From Calonectria ilicicola (taxonomy: Eukaryota; Ascomycota; Sordariomycetes; Hypocreales; Nectriaceae), in NCBI GenBank assembly GCA_020809705.1, contig CP085831.1, positions 2,728,001 through 2,792,000 of the forward strand: a stretch of 64,000 bases of DNA, written 5' to 3'. A program made the position numbers and the translations under genes. The notes beneath the pieces were generated by a model, which had not been told where the DNA came from, searched no databases, and saw only the letters and a list, made by a program, of their open reading frames with translations. This document shows, in pieces, positions 52,993 to 64,000 of this stretch. The first letter of the stretch is position 1, and every line of letters starts with the position of its first letter.

Positions 52993-55900
52993 TCTTATAT
53001 TGCTGGAGCGTGCGTTATTCAACTCGGTATGTTGAGGTGGTGTCCGTGAGTAATGCAGCAAAAAAAGGATAGATGGAGAAAACGAATTTGGCGCGAATGA
53101 GAGGTGTGAAAAGGGCGGTAGACTCCAATTTATTGCCGCGAGTAGAGACACTAAAAACCCCAACACAAGACCTAAACGCAATACCGTGCCCCGTGGTCTG
53201 CCTCGCCATGTTCACGGTGACACTGAGGCCAGCCACGACCACAGCCCCATATTGCAGACCGTTACATGAAATGAAAGTAAGCGTTTCAATGAATTTCGGT
53301 CAAGGTGGGTATTCCAGTCCTGAGGTGCGACTTGCATCCCTGGGCTCCAATTCTGGAAGTTGGCTTCTTCTGAGATTTATCAAACCAAGTGGGCACAGTC
53401 TAATATTGTATTGGATTTGCGCTCAATTGATGATTAGGTTTAGACTGCAGGCTTCTTCTTCTTATTCAGAAATGCCACCTTGATACCTTTATCGTTGATA
53501 AACAGATAAGCTGCCCGGCTTTGTCAAACAGAGGGAACACAGGCTAGAATTACGCCACGTATCAGCCGAACCTGTATTTAACTCTCACCGGAGCTGACAA
53601 TATGACTAGGTACCTCAAATCTTAATCTGTAGCTAGTTATGATATCTGCATGAAGAAAAAAGCTAAAAAAGAAGTGCCAATCGGCAAGAGGTAAAGTGGT
53701 GTGGCATGTGTAGACGGCACGCCAATAGCGCACTCAAGGCGTCTCGTTGGCGCCCAACACGACAACGTATTTATGTGTTTTAGTTGGATATCCCCTATGA
53801 GAGGTAGCCCGATCTAGTCATCTAGGGAGCAGTCCGATTATTCTTGCCTGCTAGATGCGATGGCAAAGTGGCAGCCTGTACCCTCTCTGCTGTAATGTAT
53901 TTATGTAGTAAGATAAACTGATCCGTAGCCCTGCTACTTTTCTTGGTATCGCCTCTGGAATATCTTGTCTTGGAATTCGTTGAAGGTGATACGAATGAGT
54001 GTGGATTGCTTCAATTCGACTACTGTGTCTCATCTTGCGGAATAGGCACTTTTCATCATCTCTCGAGTAGTGATAAATAAGTTTATCGTTCGTTTGGTGT
54101 AGAAGGTCTAATTTCGCATGATGGGTAGCCTCATTCTCTTGGGTTTCTATTGTCTGTCTAGCAACTTCGCAAGTAAGAATCGAACTTGACATTCACAAGT
54201 GATCGTTTTGCATATGAACTAAACAAAAGCAGTAAGTTGATGCAATTTTATTGGAATATGAATTGCTAAGGCCCCTCTAGTCATGGTTTTGATTAGCAAG
54301 CTTGACTCTGTTGGAAAGATTTCCAAGGATTACAGAGTAAACGTCTGGATACCATACTGAAATTCTGCCAAAATATTTTCATGACTTTTGTCCATAAACA
54401 TATCGCTAGGCTGGCCCCCTTTGCGTCATGCAACGCCCACAGCGGGGATGTTCGCAATAAATACAGTTGGTCGTACTAAGTTCCATCCATCCGTACCAAC
54501 AATCACAACAAGTCCATTTCCAAACTTGTCTGCGTCTTCGGGGACCATGTTCTGTATGATCGTTGATAGCGTTATCCCCAGAGGTACCTTGTAATTGCTC
54601 GTTAACCTGTTGCGGTTAGCCTGTGGTGCTCGTTTGTGAGACTGCAAAATGGCTGGCATACATTGGGTTCTGAGCTCATCTTTGTGGCTTTGTTTCGGTT
54701 TTGGAAACACAGTAATAAATTTGATGGATAAGAAAGTCGTCTTTTTAGCCTACGTTGGCGATAAATGCGTCGCTGGTAATCTCTAACAGCCTTAGTTGGT
54801 GGAAAGAAGGTCCCATTTCCATTAGATCTATATAGACTTGTACAAGTCGTTGTCTATTACTTGATTCAGTCTTAGGTTGCAAAGGAGATTCATGGATTCA
54901 GCTAGAGCTCCATCACCCTTTCATGTTCTTCCTTACACTCTTAGTTGTTTGGGATGTGTGCGATGGGATGGCTCGACGGGGTAAGATCAAGTCCTTAATA
55001 TGTGTCTAGATCGATAGACTTTTCTATCAAAGTTTTTGGTGCTATCTGAGCACTACTCTAACACGACCACTGATGCGGAAAGGGTCACTAAGGACTGTAA
55101 AATGAGGGTGTAAAAGGATTGATTGACTCTCTAAGGGACCAAGGGTCCCTGCTGCCCTAATGGCAGCTGGATTACTAAGGTCATTTATCCACGTGACCAC
55201 CCTTCACGTATCAACCACTAATCTTTAAACCCCATTTAAATCAAAAGCTGCTCTCTGTGCCTACTTGGGCGGCTCACTCTTGCATTTAAAATTAAAAGAA
55301 TCATTACTTGATTCAGTATAAAAGCACAATTCACGTGTATTAGAGTAGCATTTGGGCAGAATTGCCACGTGGAATTATTACATTGAATCACAATAACTTT
55401 TACTTCAATCAAAATAATTATACTGTAATCATAATAACTCATACTTCAATCGCAATAGATTATAATTTTTCTTTTTTGCCAGCTCCGAAGCCACGACGGT
55501 GGTAGATACAACTAGGTTTGGCCATAATTCGCTCGACCAAGAAACAAACAACTCAATCCTATATACGGCACAACCTTGATGCCCTGATGAAAACTGAGAT
55601 AGTTGTACTTATCCTACATTCACATCGTCGATAAAATTTTATTCGAGCACTGTTTTTGTTCCTATACAGTATATCTTGAGAACGTTAGGATGCCTCACTA
55701 CGTTGAATTCGGTTGTCACAGGTTTGATGGTACATTAAATGCGCCGAAAGTCAAAAACTTGTTATCCTACCAGAAGAGAATCCTACTTAAATCCATCTAT
55801 TAGCTAATAGCAATGCTATATAGTGTACCGATTTCAAGAGTCGCCTAATAATTATGGTGAATTGGACAGTAATAGCAACAACGCTAATAAAAATATATAT

Positions 55901-56351
55901 CAAACATAGCGGAGCCAATAGAAATTCGATAATTTTTTGCAGCTAATAAGAGTACATTGTATAAGATGTGAAGAATATTTGTGGCTCCGTGGGCAGTGTT
56001 GTGGGAATCGTTACCCAATGAATGAATGGGTCGGCTTTTTGGATTGGAGGCTGAGTTGTGTCAAGACCAAGGTGCAACTCATTCGTCATCGAGTGGCTGC
56101 AGAAGGGCTGTGCAAATGGCGCTCTTTTTGGTATTTGATTGTTGCTCGGGGCCGCGAGCGCGGCGTGATTCGTCTTGTTTTGCCGTGCAGGCGTGTCGGC
56201 TGGTGATTGATTGGAGCATGGGGCGGTGCTAGTCTGCCTCTCCGAGAACCTGACAAGGGTGCCCGGCTACCGGAAATGATTCGGCCACAACCCCGCAACT
56301 GACCTCTACACATAATCATGCCGAATTGTTCGTTCCTTGTCCCGCGCAATC
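52993..56351. other. Long intergenic region, AT-rich, with tandem repeat
   Basis: About 3.4 kb. Minus-strand frames at 53851-54192 (113 codons) and 54426-54710 (94 codons) have protein-like composition but no recognisable family or splice context. A 21-bp tandem repeat lies at 55386-55464. A perfect inverted repeat AGGGACC/GGTCCCT sits at 55134-55150. Could be a decayed element, but no transposase or terminal repeats were found. Confidence 0.45.
55386..55464. repeat. Degenerate 20-21-bp AT-rich tandem repeat
   Basis: Units begin with AATC at 55386, 55407, 55427 and 55448 (spacing 21, 20, 21). Each carries an AATCNNAATA core, and most end in ACTTC or ACTGT. Confidence 0.6.
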
Positions 56352-59189
56352 ATGACAGATGTCATCGGGACGCTCATCAAGGCCTTTGATGGTGCGGCAA
56401 AGGGAGCGGCCTTTATCAAAGGCATATCGGATATTCAGGATGAGTACGCAAGCTTCTGTGACGAGGTGGGTTTCTGTTTCCTCATGCGGGCACAAATGCC
56501 TCTAGGTCTATCACAACGGCTTTGCTAACAGCTATGGAAAGCTTGACGACATTCGCGACCTGATAGAAGATTTACGGCAAATAAAACAACCATCAGCCCG
56601 AACAGAAACACGACTGTGCAGAGTGACGAAGCGACTAGAAAATCTGCTACAGCAACTGCAGGAAGTCAAATGCGAAGTTCAAAGTCGACGAGTTGACAAG
56701 GTGGTCAAGGCAAAATGGCTCGCCAAAGGCGGAAAGATACGAAATCTCCTTGACTGCGCCAGAAGTGCTCGAGCAACGCTCTCTGAGGCAATTCAGTTGG
56801 AAAGCCTGGGTCAAACCATGATTGTGGTCAGTCAGACCAGTACCATGCCAAGCAAGCTTTCCCTAATGGCGGAAACAATGGCAGCTGTACAGTAAGTGGC
56901 CTGGTTGGATCATTTTAGGGGAAGCTGCTAAAAGAAAAATCCAGGGCGAGCATGATATATGATAACGTTGGCCGACATACTTCATTGAGCACAATGACAT
57001 CGATAGAGTCATCGAGAATTGAAGAACTTCCAGACACGATAGATGATAGCGACAATGATTGGAAGACTGAAAACAGAATTATCCAAACACAAGGCCAGGT
57101 GGTCAAGTCGGATGTCTTTTCCAAATCCAGCAGCATTATTAGAAAGGAGTTTGCTGGACATAACAGAAGGGAAAGAAGAGGGCGTGTACGACAAGGCTGC
57201 GAGTGTGGCTGCCACGCCAAACCGTCTCGTTCCCAGACTCCGTGGTGGATGGGGATGCTACTCGGATCATGGGATGCCTCCTATCGTGGCCATGTTAAAC
57301 AACGGAAAGCAGACTGCGAGTGCAACAAAGAATTATTCATCTCGACGAATTACCGGGCCCCGGCATGGCTACGGTCAAACGTGATTTCGTTCAAGGCATC
57401 ATACAGTACCATGTGCGGGATACAGGTTTCGTTACGTTCCGCTAGAATAGTACCATTGAATGATAGCATGTGGGTAACTTTACGTAACTCTACCAGTGCA
57501 GTGCAGAGAATGCTAGAGACAGGGAATGCGGTTTGGCCTGACGATAGGATGGAGGATGATATCTGCGTGATGGAGGTGAGAAAATCCCCAGGCGAAGAAC
57601 AGCGTACATACTAAATTTGGTGATGATAGGATATGATTGGACGGCAATGTTTCGACGTCCTGGAGCTACTGATGAGCGTGTGGGGAAATGTGTTGGATCA
57701 GCAGGGTGTTTCCAGGCAAGCGATTTTGTTTAGGGGTTAAATGAGGTCGGATGCTAATTATGCGTGCATTAGGCGAGTGTGGCATCGAACAAATTTGGCG
57801 TTGGCCAATAGCTATCTCGATGAGGGGCAGGTGCAGATTCTTGATCGGTTAAAGTCATATTATTTGGAGGATGATATTGAAATCGACTCGACACTACACC
57901 AGGCCGCTAGGAATGGCTATGGGGTAACAGAGGCCATTAGTGAGGTTGCCGACATCAACGAACTTGACATGATTGGGCACGCACCGTTGCACCATGCAGC
58001 TGTGTATGACCAAGTGGAGGCGGTGCAGCAGCTGGTGGATGCAGGAGCTGATATCAATCTCAGAGATACGGATGGATACACGCCGTTGATGCGGGCTGCC
58101 ATGAACAACTCAGTCGAGTGCATGCGGCGTCTGATGTTTCTTGGGTGCGACATGAACTGTGTTGACAATGGTAGGAAAACGGCGCTGCACTGGGCTGCCC
58201 TGTTTGCTTGTGTCGATGCGGTGCGGTTGCTGGTGCAGGCGGGAGCCAAATGCACCCGCGACATCTGGGGCCGCACCGTGCTGCATCAAATTGCGCTACA
58301 CGCCAACGACGAATCTAACGCAACCGCGACAGAAATACAAGAAACCGCACAATTACTTCTCACCATGGCCAACATGCATATCGATGCAACCGATAAATAT
58401 GGAGAAACGACCATCATGTGTGCACTCCAATACAATAATTTGCCCGTCGTGCAAAGCCTTGTTGAAGCTGGCGCCTCATTGAACTTTTTTACAGTGGATA
58501 CCTCCTGCAACTTGATGCACTACGCTGCCCGTTACTGCACCGCCGAGGTCCTGCGCTTTCTCGCAGCCCAGTCACAGTCACTGCCCGCCATCGATGCTCG
58601 ACTTGAGGACTTCGAGAGTGACACTCCTTGGGATGACTTTATATATTGCATCAACGCTGAACCTTGGCAATTGACTGGCACCCAGAGGCGACCCACCCCA
58701 GAGGACCAGTCAGCCTTTGTTGCCCTCTACACAACGATTCGAAATAAAAACATCCAACACGATATTTCACTCTTGCAAAAAGCCCAACAAGCCCTATCAG
58801 ACAACAACACTCCTGCTGCTTCCAATCACCTGATTGATCTAGCCAAAGTCAAGTCTAATCATCACAACCACAAGCTCGCCGCCTTCTATCGAGGAATCTC
58901 CAAGGAAATCCTTACTGGAAGTATTGATGCGCCACTTTGCGCCATCCAAGATGATATTCAAGGTCTCCAAGACGAGCTGTCATCTTCCCCTTGGGATCAG
59001 ACTTCTCGCTGGGATGTTGATGACTCCATTTCAACAACAGATGATGAGTACGACTCCCAATCTGAATCAGACCAACTACCATCGGATGGGGGCGAAGTTT
59101 CAGGTGACGACGAAAACCACTCCGAGCAGTCAGAGGAGGGACGAACAAATGGGGAAATGCAAGATGAAATTCAATACGACCATGATTGA
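56352..59189 (+). CDS. Ankyrin-repeat protein with helical N-terminal domain and acidic tail
   Basis: Five exons: 56352..56465, 56506..56891, 56945..57575, 57630..57715 and 57773..59189, giving 877 residues. The last intron (57716..57772) uses a GC donor (GCAAGC) with a TGCTAAT branch site and TAG acceptor. The first intron is only 40 bp and is the least certain. Residues 1-165 are helical, resembling N-terminal domains of fungal STAND/ankyrin proteins. A Cys-rich strip (CECGCH) and a middle domain with CECNKELF and NYRAPAWLRS precede six to seven ankyrin repeats (about 439-680). A Ser/Asp/Glu-rich acidic tail covers 810-877. A common fungal layout whose function is unknown; ligand sensing is inferred by analogy with NLRs. 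It ends 25 bp from the convergent transporter gene. Confidence 0.78.
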
Positions 59190-59214
59190 ACCCCACTCAT
59201 TCCTTTTGCCTAAT

Positions 59215-60876
59215 CTATATAATGTATCGGATGAACAGTGACCACGCGGTCGCAATCACAGCCACCAAGAGACATAGTGTAACAATCGTGAACCATTTTA
59301 CTGGTGTCCGTCTTGTCAGAGGATCCGAGCTTGGGTCAAAGATATTAGCCTCCCTAGCCTCCCGCTTCTTGCGCGTCATTGTCAGGGCCTTCCCAATGTA
59401 CTTGAAGTCGATGATAATGTAGATGAGACCCAGGACGAAGCCCCAGGACTTGATCCCAATTGCCATGAGTAGTACTTTGGAGTATCCCATATTCTTGGTA
59501 CCGTCCTGTAACAAACCGTACACAACGTCCGTCTTTGACTTGATTAGCTTCCCCTCTTATTTTCGAATCAACATCACAATTGTTAGCCACTTACAATAGT
59601 GGAATTGGCATTGTTAAATGCACGCCAGACACCGTACGCTGTGCCAAGCTTATTCTGGTCCCTCACCAATAGCGGGAAACAAATTTGTAGCGGCAGCGCA
59701 TTGATAGTGTCGGCCAAGCTCGAGAAGACGAGAGCCACCATCGGGTGCAAGTTAGTGAACCCGAGCAACGCGCACGATACAATAAAGAGGATGGGTGCAA
59801 AGGCTACGTAGTGAAACCGGTGGCCATATCTGTCAATAGCCCAGCCAATGACGGGGCTGAGAAGAATACGTATCACCTTGCGGCCCGTGGAGAGGTAGCC
59901 GGCCACCGCATCCGTGTAGCCCTTCATGGCGATCATGTCGGCCATGCTGACGTCGATGCCGCCCGCACCGCCGTTCTGGATAATCTGGGTGGCGGGCAGC
60001 ATCAGGAATTGCCACGGCAGAGTGAAGAGCACGTTCCACCGAAATCTGTCATCAGACGACTTCTTGTTGGCGCTGGCGCGGCCGGAAGCAAACCGGTAGT
60101 CCTTGGGGACAATGTGCCTCTCGAAGAAAACATAAAATAAGTTTATAAGCAGAGAGACGAAGCAGAAACAAGCGGGTATCCAAAAGGTCCATCCGTACCA
60201 GCCGGTGCCATCGCGAATGGGGACAGCACTCATGCCTCCCGCCATGCCAATCGCGTTGGACACGGCGCTCTCGAGACCAAATATGAAGGCAAAGTCGCGT
60301 GCGCCAAACCAGTGGTAGAACATCTGCAAAAGCAAAATATCAGTCATGCTCAATGTACTCGGCAATGGAAGACATCAGAATATAAACCTTGTGTGTCGCA
60401 GAGTCGAGGATGGCAACGCCGAGCCCAGTAACGATGTTGCCGGCAGCCAGGACCCTCCAGATTCCAACCTGGACACCGACAGCTCCCACTACGGTACCGA
60501 GGAAGACGACAAAAGTGCAGCAGATGGTGACGGGGTTGGGCCCGAACCAATCGAGCACGAGGCCGCCGAGGATTGGCAGGATGCTATTAATGAACGAGTC
60601 TGCGCTGGAGATGATACCGAACTGCGTATTGTTGATGCCAAGCTCGTTGCGCAGCGTGCTCTTGAGTGGACCTAGGGCCGCACTGGACCACTTCTCGCCC
60701 ATGGGCAGGATGACGATGCATGCGAGAGCAACCCATTTGTACTTCCAGGGAATGTCTCGAGGAGGAATCTCCTGGACGTCTTGGATGTCCTCTTCATTGT
60801 CAAGCTTCTTGATGATGGCATCGGGAGAACTCTTGGTTTCCTCAACGGAGGCTCCCGTTTTCGTGGCTAGTTCCAT
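59215..60876 (-). CDS. Major facilitator superfamily transporter
   Basis: Three exons: 60876..60388, 60323..59595 and 59505..59215, with introns of 64 and 89 bp, giving 502 residues. A charged N-terminus of about 45 residues is followed by about 12 hydrophobic segments. Transporter traits include GPLKSTLRNELGINNTQFG between the first spans, LGGLVLDWFG after the second, the loop WAIDRYGHR between the middle halves, and a cluster of basic residues before the last span. The arrangement is similar to the MFSD1-like group of MFS proteins, but substrate assignment is not possible. The last exon encodes the final two spans. Its 3' end lies 25 bp from the end of the convergent ankyrin gene, so transcripts probably overlap in their 3' UTRs. 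Confidence 0.85.
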
Positions 60877-63149
60877 GGCTAAGAAAACACTAGGCAGAAG
60901 TGGTCAAGGCTGGGGAGGAAGCTGCTTGTACGATAGACAAATGTAACCATGGTGACACTTTATACATCTCCAACTACCCCCACTCTCCCATGTTGAAATT
61001 CTTTTCCCTTCATCGTTGTGTGAACTTATCAATCTGATCTGGTGGGTGGACCAAAGAAGTGGAGAGGCCATGTCAACCAAGAGCGGCCGCCCCTAATCAG
61101 ATCAGAGTTGAAAACAAGCTTAATGCGAGCGGCTGCCAGTAGCAATACGCACTAATCATATCAAACATCCAAACAAGTTTAGTGCAAGCGCCCACACTGC
61201 CGCTTCATGCAGTCTGCTTCATCGGGCTCCTGCTGTTTCAAATGGCAATATTTCTCAACGATTCCACAAACGCAGGAAGCTTCTGTTGGGGGTTTTCAAA
61301 AGCATTTTGTTAAATTCACCCATGTAAATTAAATTTCATTCAATTACTTATATTTTTTTCTACACAATATCCCTTGCACCACCAACCTTGAAAAGGAACC
61401 TGGGTGTGGTGTCTCTGCACCATCACAACGCCCTTGTCGCCAAGCTCTTGGCGAGCCTCAATTTTTACTCAGCAGGACCGCACCGGACCACCTGACACTC
61501 GTATAGCCAGTGACTTAATTCCCTCAGGGATTGACACGGGCTTATAAGTGGGTTTGTATGGGTCAGACTTGAACAGAAAATGTGCCCACTTTACACCCAC
61601 GTCACAGTCACGACATCGGATATCGAGATGCTTAACGAAACTTGCATGCTTTTCGTTTCTTTTTTCTCTCCTGGTTACATTGTAACATTGTTCGAGACAC
61701 TCGTAAATAAACCCTAAAGCTATTGTAAGGGATCAATTTACATTCTTCTGTTGGAGAGCCTGATTGGAAATAGCGGCAAGAGTGTGACCGGTCTCTTGCG
61801 TTTTCAAATAACTTGCCTGATAGCTAGCTGCAACAACATCCATTTAAACATGAATTTCCTCGGTTACAGGTGCGGCTCTATACACACCATCTTTTACTGT
61901 TCTGCCTGAGCCTTGTCCGATCACCAAACCTGGTGTTTATCGCATAGCGATCGGATTTCCATCTGACTAAAGAATTTGCAATCTTGGCACATGGGGGAAC
62001 TTTGTCAGTTTTAGGAAATTTGGTACCCCAGCACCCCCATCAGACTCCCCAAACTAATGCCCACTCCAACATGCAGGGTCGGAAAAGCAACCGAACTGCC
62101 AAGGCTGAGATCATGTTCGTCCAGATTCGAAGTAATCATGGCCCACTTCTGCAATAGAAAAGAGGACATTCGTTAGTCGGTTGATAACGCTATTGGTCAT
62201 GATTTGATAACAACTGAAATCCAAAATGGGGAGTATGGTTATCGTGTGACAGCAAAATAAAAGAAATTCGGAAATCTTATACTCGCGCTGCATTCCTTAC
62301 CGACAGGTATTTTTTAAACGAGAACGCACAAATGGCCAAATAAACAATCCGTAAAGCACAACCAATATCAATCCATTAGGAAGTAGCAATGACCATCCCA
62401 AACCAGAATTCTTATTGTATCCAGTATGAGCCGCGTCGTGCGATCACCCAGAATCGGCCAGCAAGTGCAGCAAATCTGAGGTGGCTTTTCTAATCGGGAT
62501 GTCGCGTGTTTCACTGGATCTTCAACACCAGAATTTCTGGGCGATCCATGTTTCGCAGAATGGTGTACCGTGCGTGGTGGGCTCGCAACGCAGGGCATGT
62601 AGACGAAATCATTCATTGTCTTTTTTCTCGTGCATTGAGCTACCGTCCGCTGGCTTGCTTCATGGCCGCTCAAAACTTGCCCACATGCACATCACACCAG
62701 AAAAGAGCGCGCAACAGAGAAACGGAACCGAGCCTTGACCGATTCTCATCTTGCAAAAAATGCAACCAAACTGGCTCACGCGTCGTGTTTTTGTTTTTAG
62801 CCAAAAGCCGCAACTGGTATTTTACATGGTTAAGAAATTCATTTATTCATCACCGCACGCATCTGCCACCTTTGTGGTGATGCTGAGGGAAATCCTGGTC
62901 GAACCCGACGCCTGTCTTTATACCTAAACAAACATGAACAACCAACACATGCCACATCCAAAGCCTGCTCCCGGTCCAAAAAGAACTGTGTGAATTGGCG
63001 ACTTGTCAACGACGTCAACCTGAGTTTGCGAATCGCTAGAACCGTCGTCTCTGCGCAGAAGGCAATGCAATCTCTGTGAATCCCATTCGTGAGAACTTTC
63101 CTTGGCTGTTGCCGTGTCCTCCTGCCATGACCCAGTCTGGGTCCGCTGG
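60877..63149. other. Long intergenic region
   Basis: About 2.3 kb upstream of the transporter. Several short overlapping frames (for example 62506-62880) show no family features. No repeat or RNA gene recognised. Confidence 0.5.
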
Positions 63150-63750
63150 TCAGCATTTTCCAAAAAAAAAAACTTGGTCAGACGCCAATGCATCTTTGGG
63201 CTGTTTGCGATCTAGCATATTCCAGTTGGAATACAGCCTCTGACACCTAAGGCAGGGCGCCTTAGGGTCGAAGCTGTACCCGTCAAAGGCCCAGCTCCGG
63301 ATCGGACCTTGGTCGGAGGAGGGAAGGGCATCGCAGCCCTGAACCTGGTTGACCAGCTGTTTATGGGCAAAAACAGCGTCGACGATGTTGTGGTTCGGGT
63401 TGACATCTTCGATGACAGGGAGCAAGAGAGACTTGCGCTCCGCATTGCGCCGTTTGACAGAGGAGTTAAACTCCTGCGTTAGGGCATCGATCTTCTGCTT
63501 AACCAGATGTCGCCTCCGTTATCAAGTCGAGCATCACTGACAAGCTTGATAGCGTCGGCAAAAAGCCTTAATTCATGGCAGACGACCTTGGTGGCACCGG
63601 TGAGAACAATCCCAGTGTTAATGTCTAGGACGACATCGAGGCACCTGGAACGCCAGGCATCCTGTGGCTTCTCGGTGTCGGCGGACTTCTAAGCCGCAGA
63701 CACCGTGGCCCAGCCATCCCGCATCCGCCGGAATAGCTCCAAAGCTGCTG
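63150..63750 (-). pseudogene. Degraded or incompletely modelled gene of unknown family
   Basis: A coding-like stretch runs on the minus strand from about 63750 to the TGA at 63150. It contains RMRDGWATVSAA, then TAG at 63691..63689, then LDVVLDINTGIVLTGATKVVCHELRLF. A 47-bp candidate intron (GTCAGT...CAG) restores the frame into KIDALTQEFNSSV, and the gene ends with a PCLRCQRLYSNW cysteine pair. The TAG sits where a Gln codon would keep the frame. A branch-like GACTAAC and TTTGCAG lie just upstream near 63750, but no in-frame first exon could be joined. Whether it is a pseudogene or has an unseen splice is open. Family not recognised. Confidence 0.4.
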
Positions 63751-64000
63751 CAAAGTTAGTCTTTGTTCTTTCACGGGTTGGCGGGAGTCCATACGCTTCC
63801 TGTCTCAGAACTCATGGGCAGGCTTGTTTGCACCGAGCTCAGCCCGAGCTACAAGCAGCTGGTTTTTGACAAGCAACTCCCCTCGGTAGAGTGAGTAAAG
63901 TAATCTCACCCAAACTGAGAAGTCATGGTGTGGGTGGTCGGATGCACTCAAAAGAAAATGATGGGGAGAGAAGGAAAGAATGGATGCGAAACGGGGGATG
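63751..64000. other. Window edge, upstream of degraded gene
   Basis: Two ATG codons on the minus strand (63926 and one near 63818) could start the gene, but neither joins the downstream frame cleanly. Confidence 0.35.

Noticed and set aside
53851..54710. Two minus-strand frames of 113 and 94 codons
   Set aside because: Protein-like composition but no recognisable family, no intron signals joining them and no continuation; kept only as a remark on the intergenic region.
55134..55150. Perfect 7-bp inverted repeat as transposon end
   Set aside because: Single short hairpin with no partner, target duplication or transposase.
1..64000. tRNA, rRNA, CRISPR or intact transposon
   Set aside because: None recognised on reading both strands; small tRNA genes could be missed without a covariance search.

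Overview
The window reads as a filamentous ascomycete (Pezizomycotina) chromosome. Genes are monocistronic and lie on both strands. They carry short introns (about 40-120 bp) with GTRAGT-type donors, CTAAC-like branch sites and YAG acceptors, and many protein families are fungus-specific. No rRNA, tRNA, CRISPR array or intact transposon could be recognised. Exon models were built by eye from reading frames, splice signals and comparison of paralogs.

Left part (1-24 kb), metabolism and transport: three Fe(II)/2-oxoglutarate dioxygenases of the phytanoyl-CoA hydroxylase (PhyH) type (1-915, cut by the window edge; 14913-15899; 16344-17370), an amino-acid/choline-type permease (1510-2988), an atypical bZIP regulator (6396-7539), an NmrA/isoflavone-reductase-like oxidoreductase (8312-9670), two neighbouring paralogs built on a 45-residue repeat (10409-11983 and 13056-14249), a secreted haem peroxidase (18000-19671) and an UNC-93-like membrane protein (20706-22475). 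This resembles the tailoring part of a secondary-metabolite locus, but no backbone enzyme (PKS, NRPS, terpene cyclase, prenyltransferase) is present.

Middle and right part (24-60 kb), mixed secreted enzymes and signalling or innate-immunity-like genes: a NACHT-ankyrin NLR (24237-26943), a degenerate kinase-like gene beside it with one in-frame TGA (27587-28738), an aldo-keto reductase (29613-30712), a secreted lysozyme-like protein of bacterial type (31925-32547), a tannase/feruloyl-esterase homolog lacking the family cysteine pair (33291-34874), a GPI-type surface protein (36018-36635), a secreted esterase (38241-39635), a Rho-family GTPase fused behind a long helical N-terminal domain and lacking a CaaX box (40261-42311), a small six-cysteine secreted protein (42791-43060), an arrestin (44071-45426), a zinc-type dehydrogenase (46228-47250), a multi-TM surface protein (47483-49832), a broken CorA-like protein (50759-52992), an ankyrin protein with a helical N-terminus (56352-59189) and an MFS transporter (59215-60876). 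The far right holds a degraded gene of unknown family.

The most unusual item is the helical-domain/Rho GTPase fusion. Close behind come the NLR/degenerate-kinase pair, the bacterial-type lysozyme, the paired 45-residue-repeat proteins and the three diverged PhyH paralogs, one of which uses a GC-AG intron.
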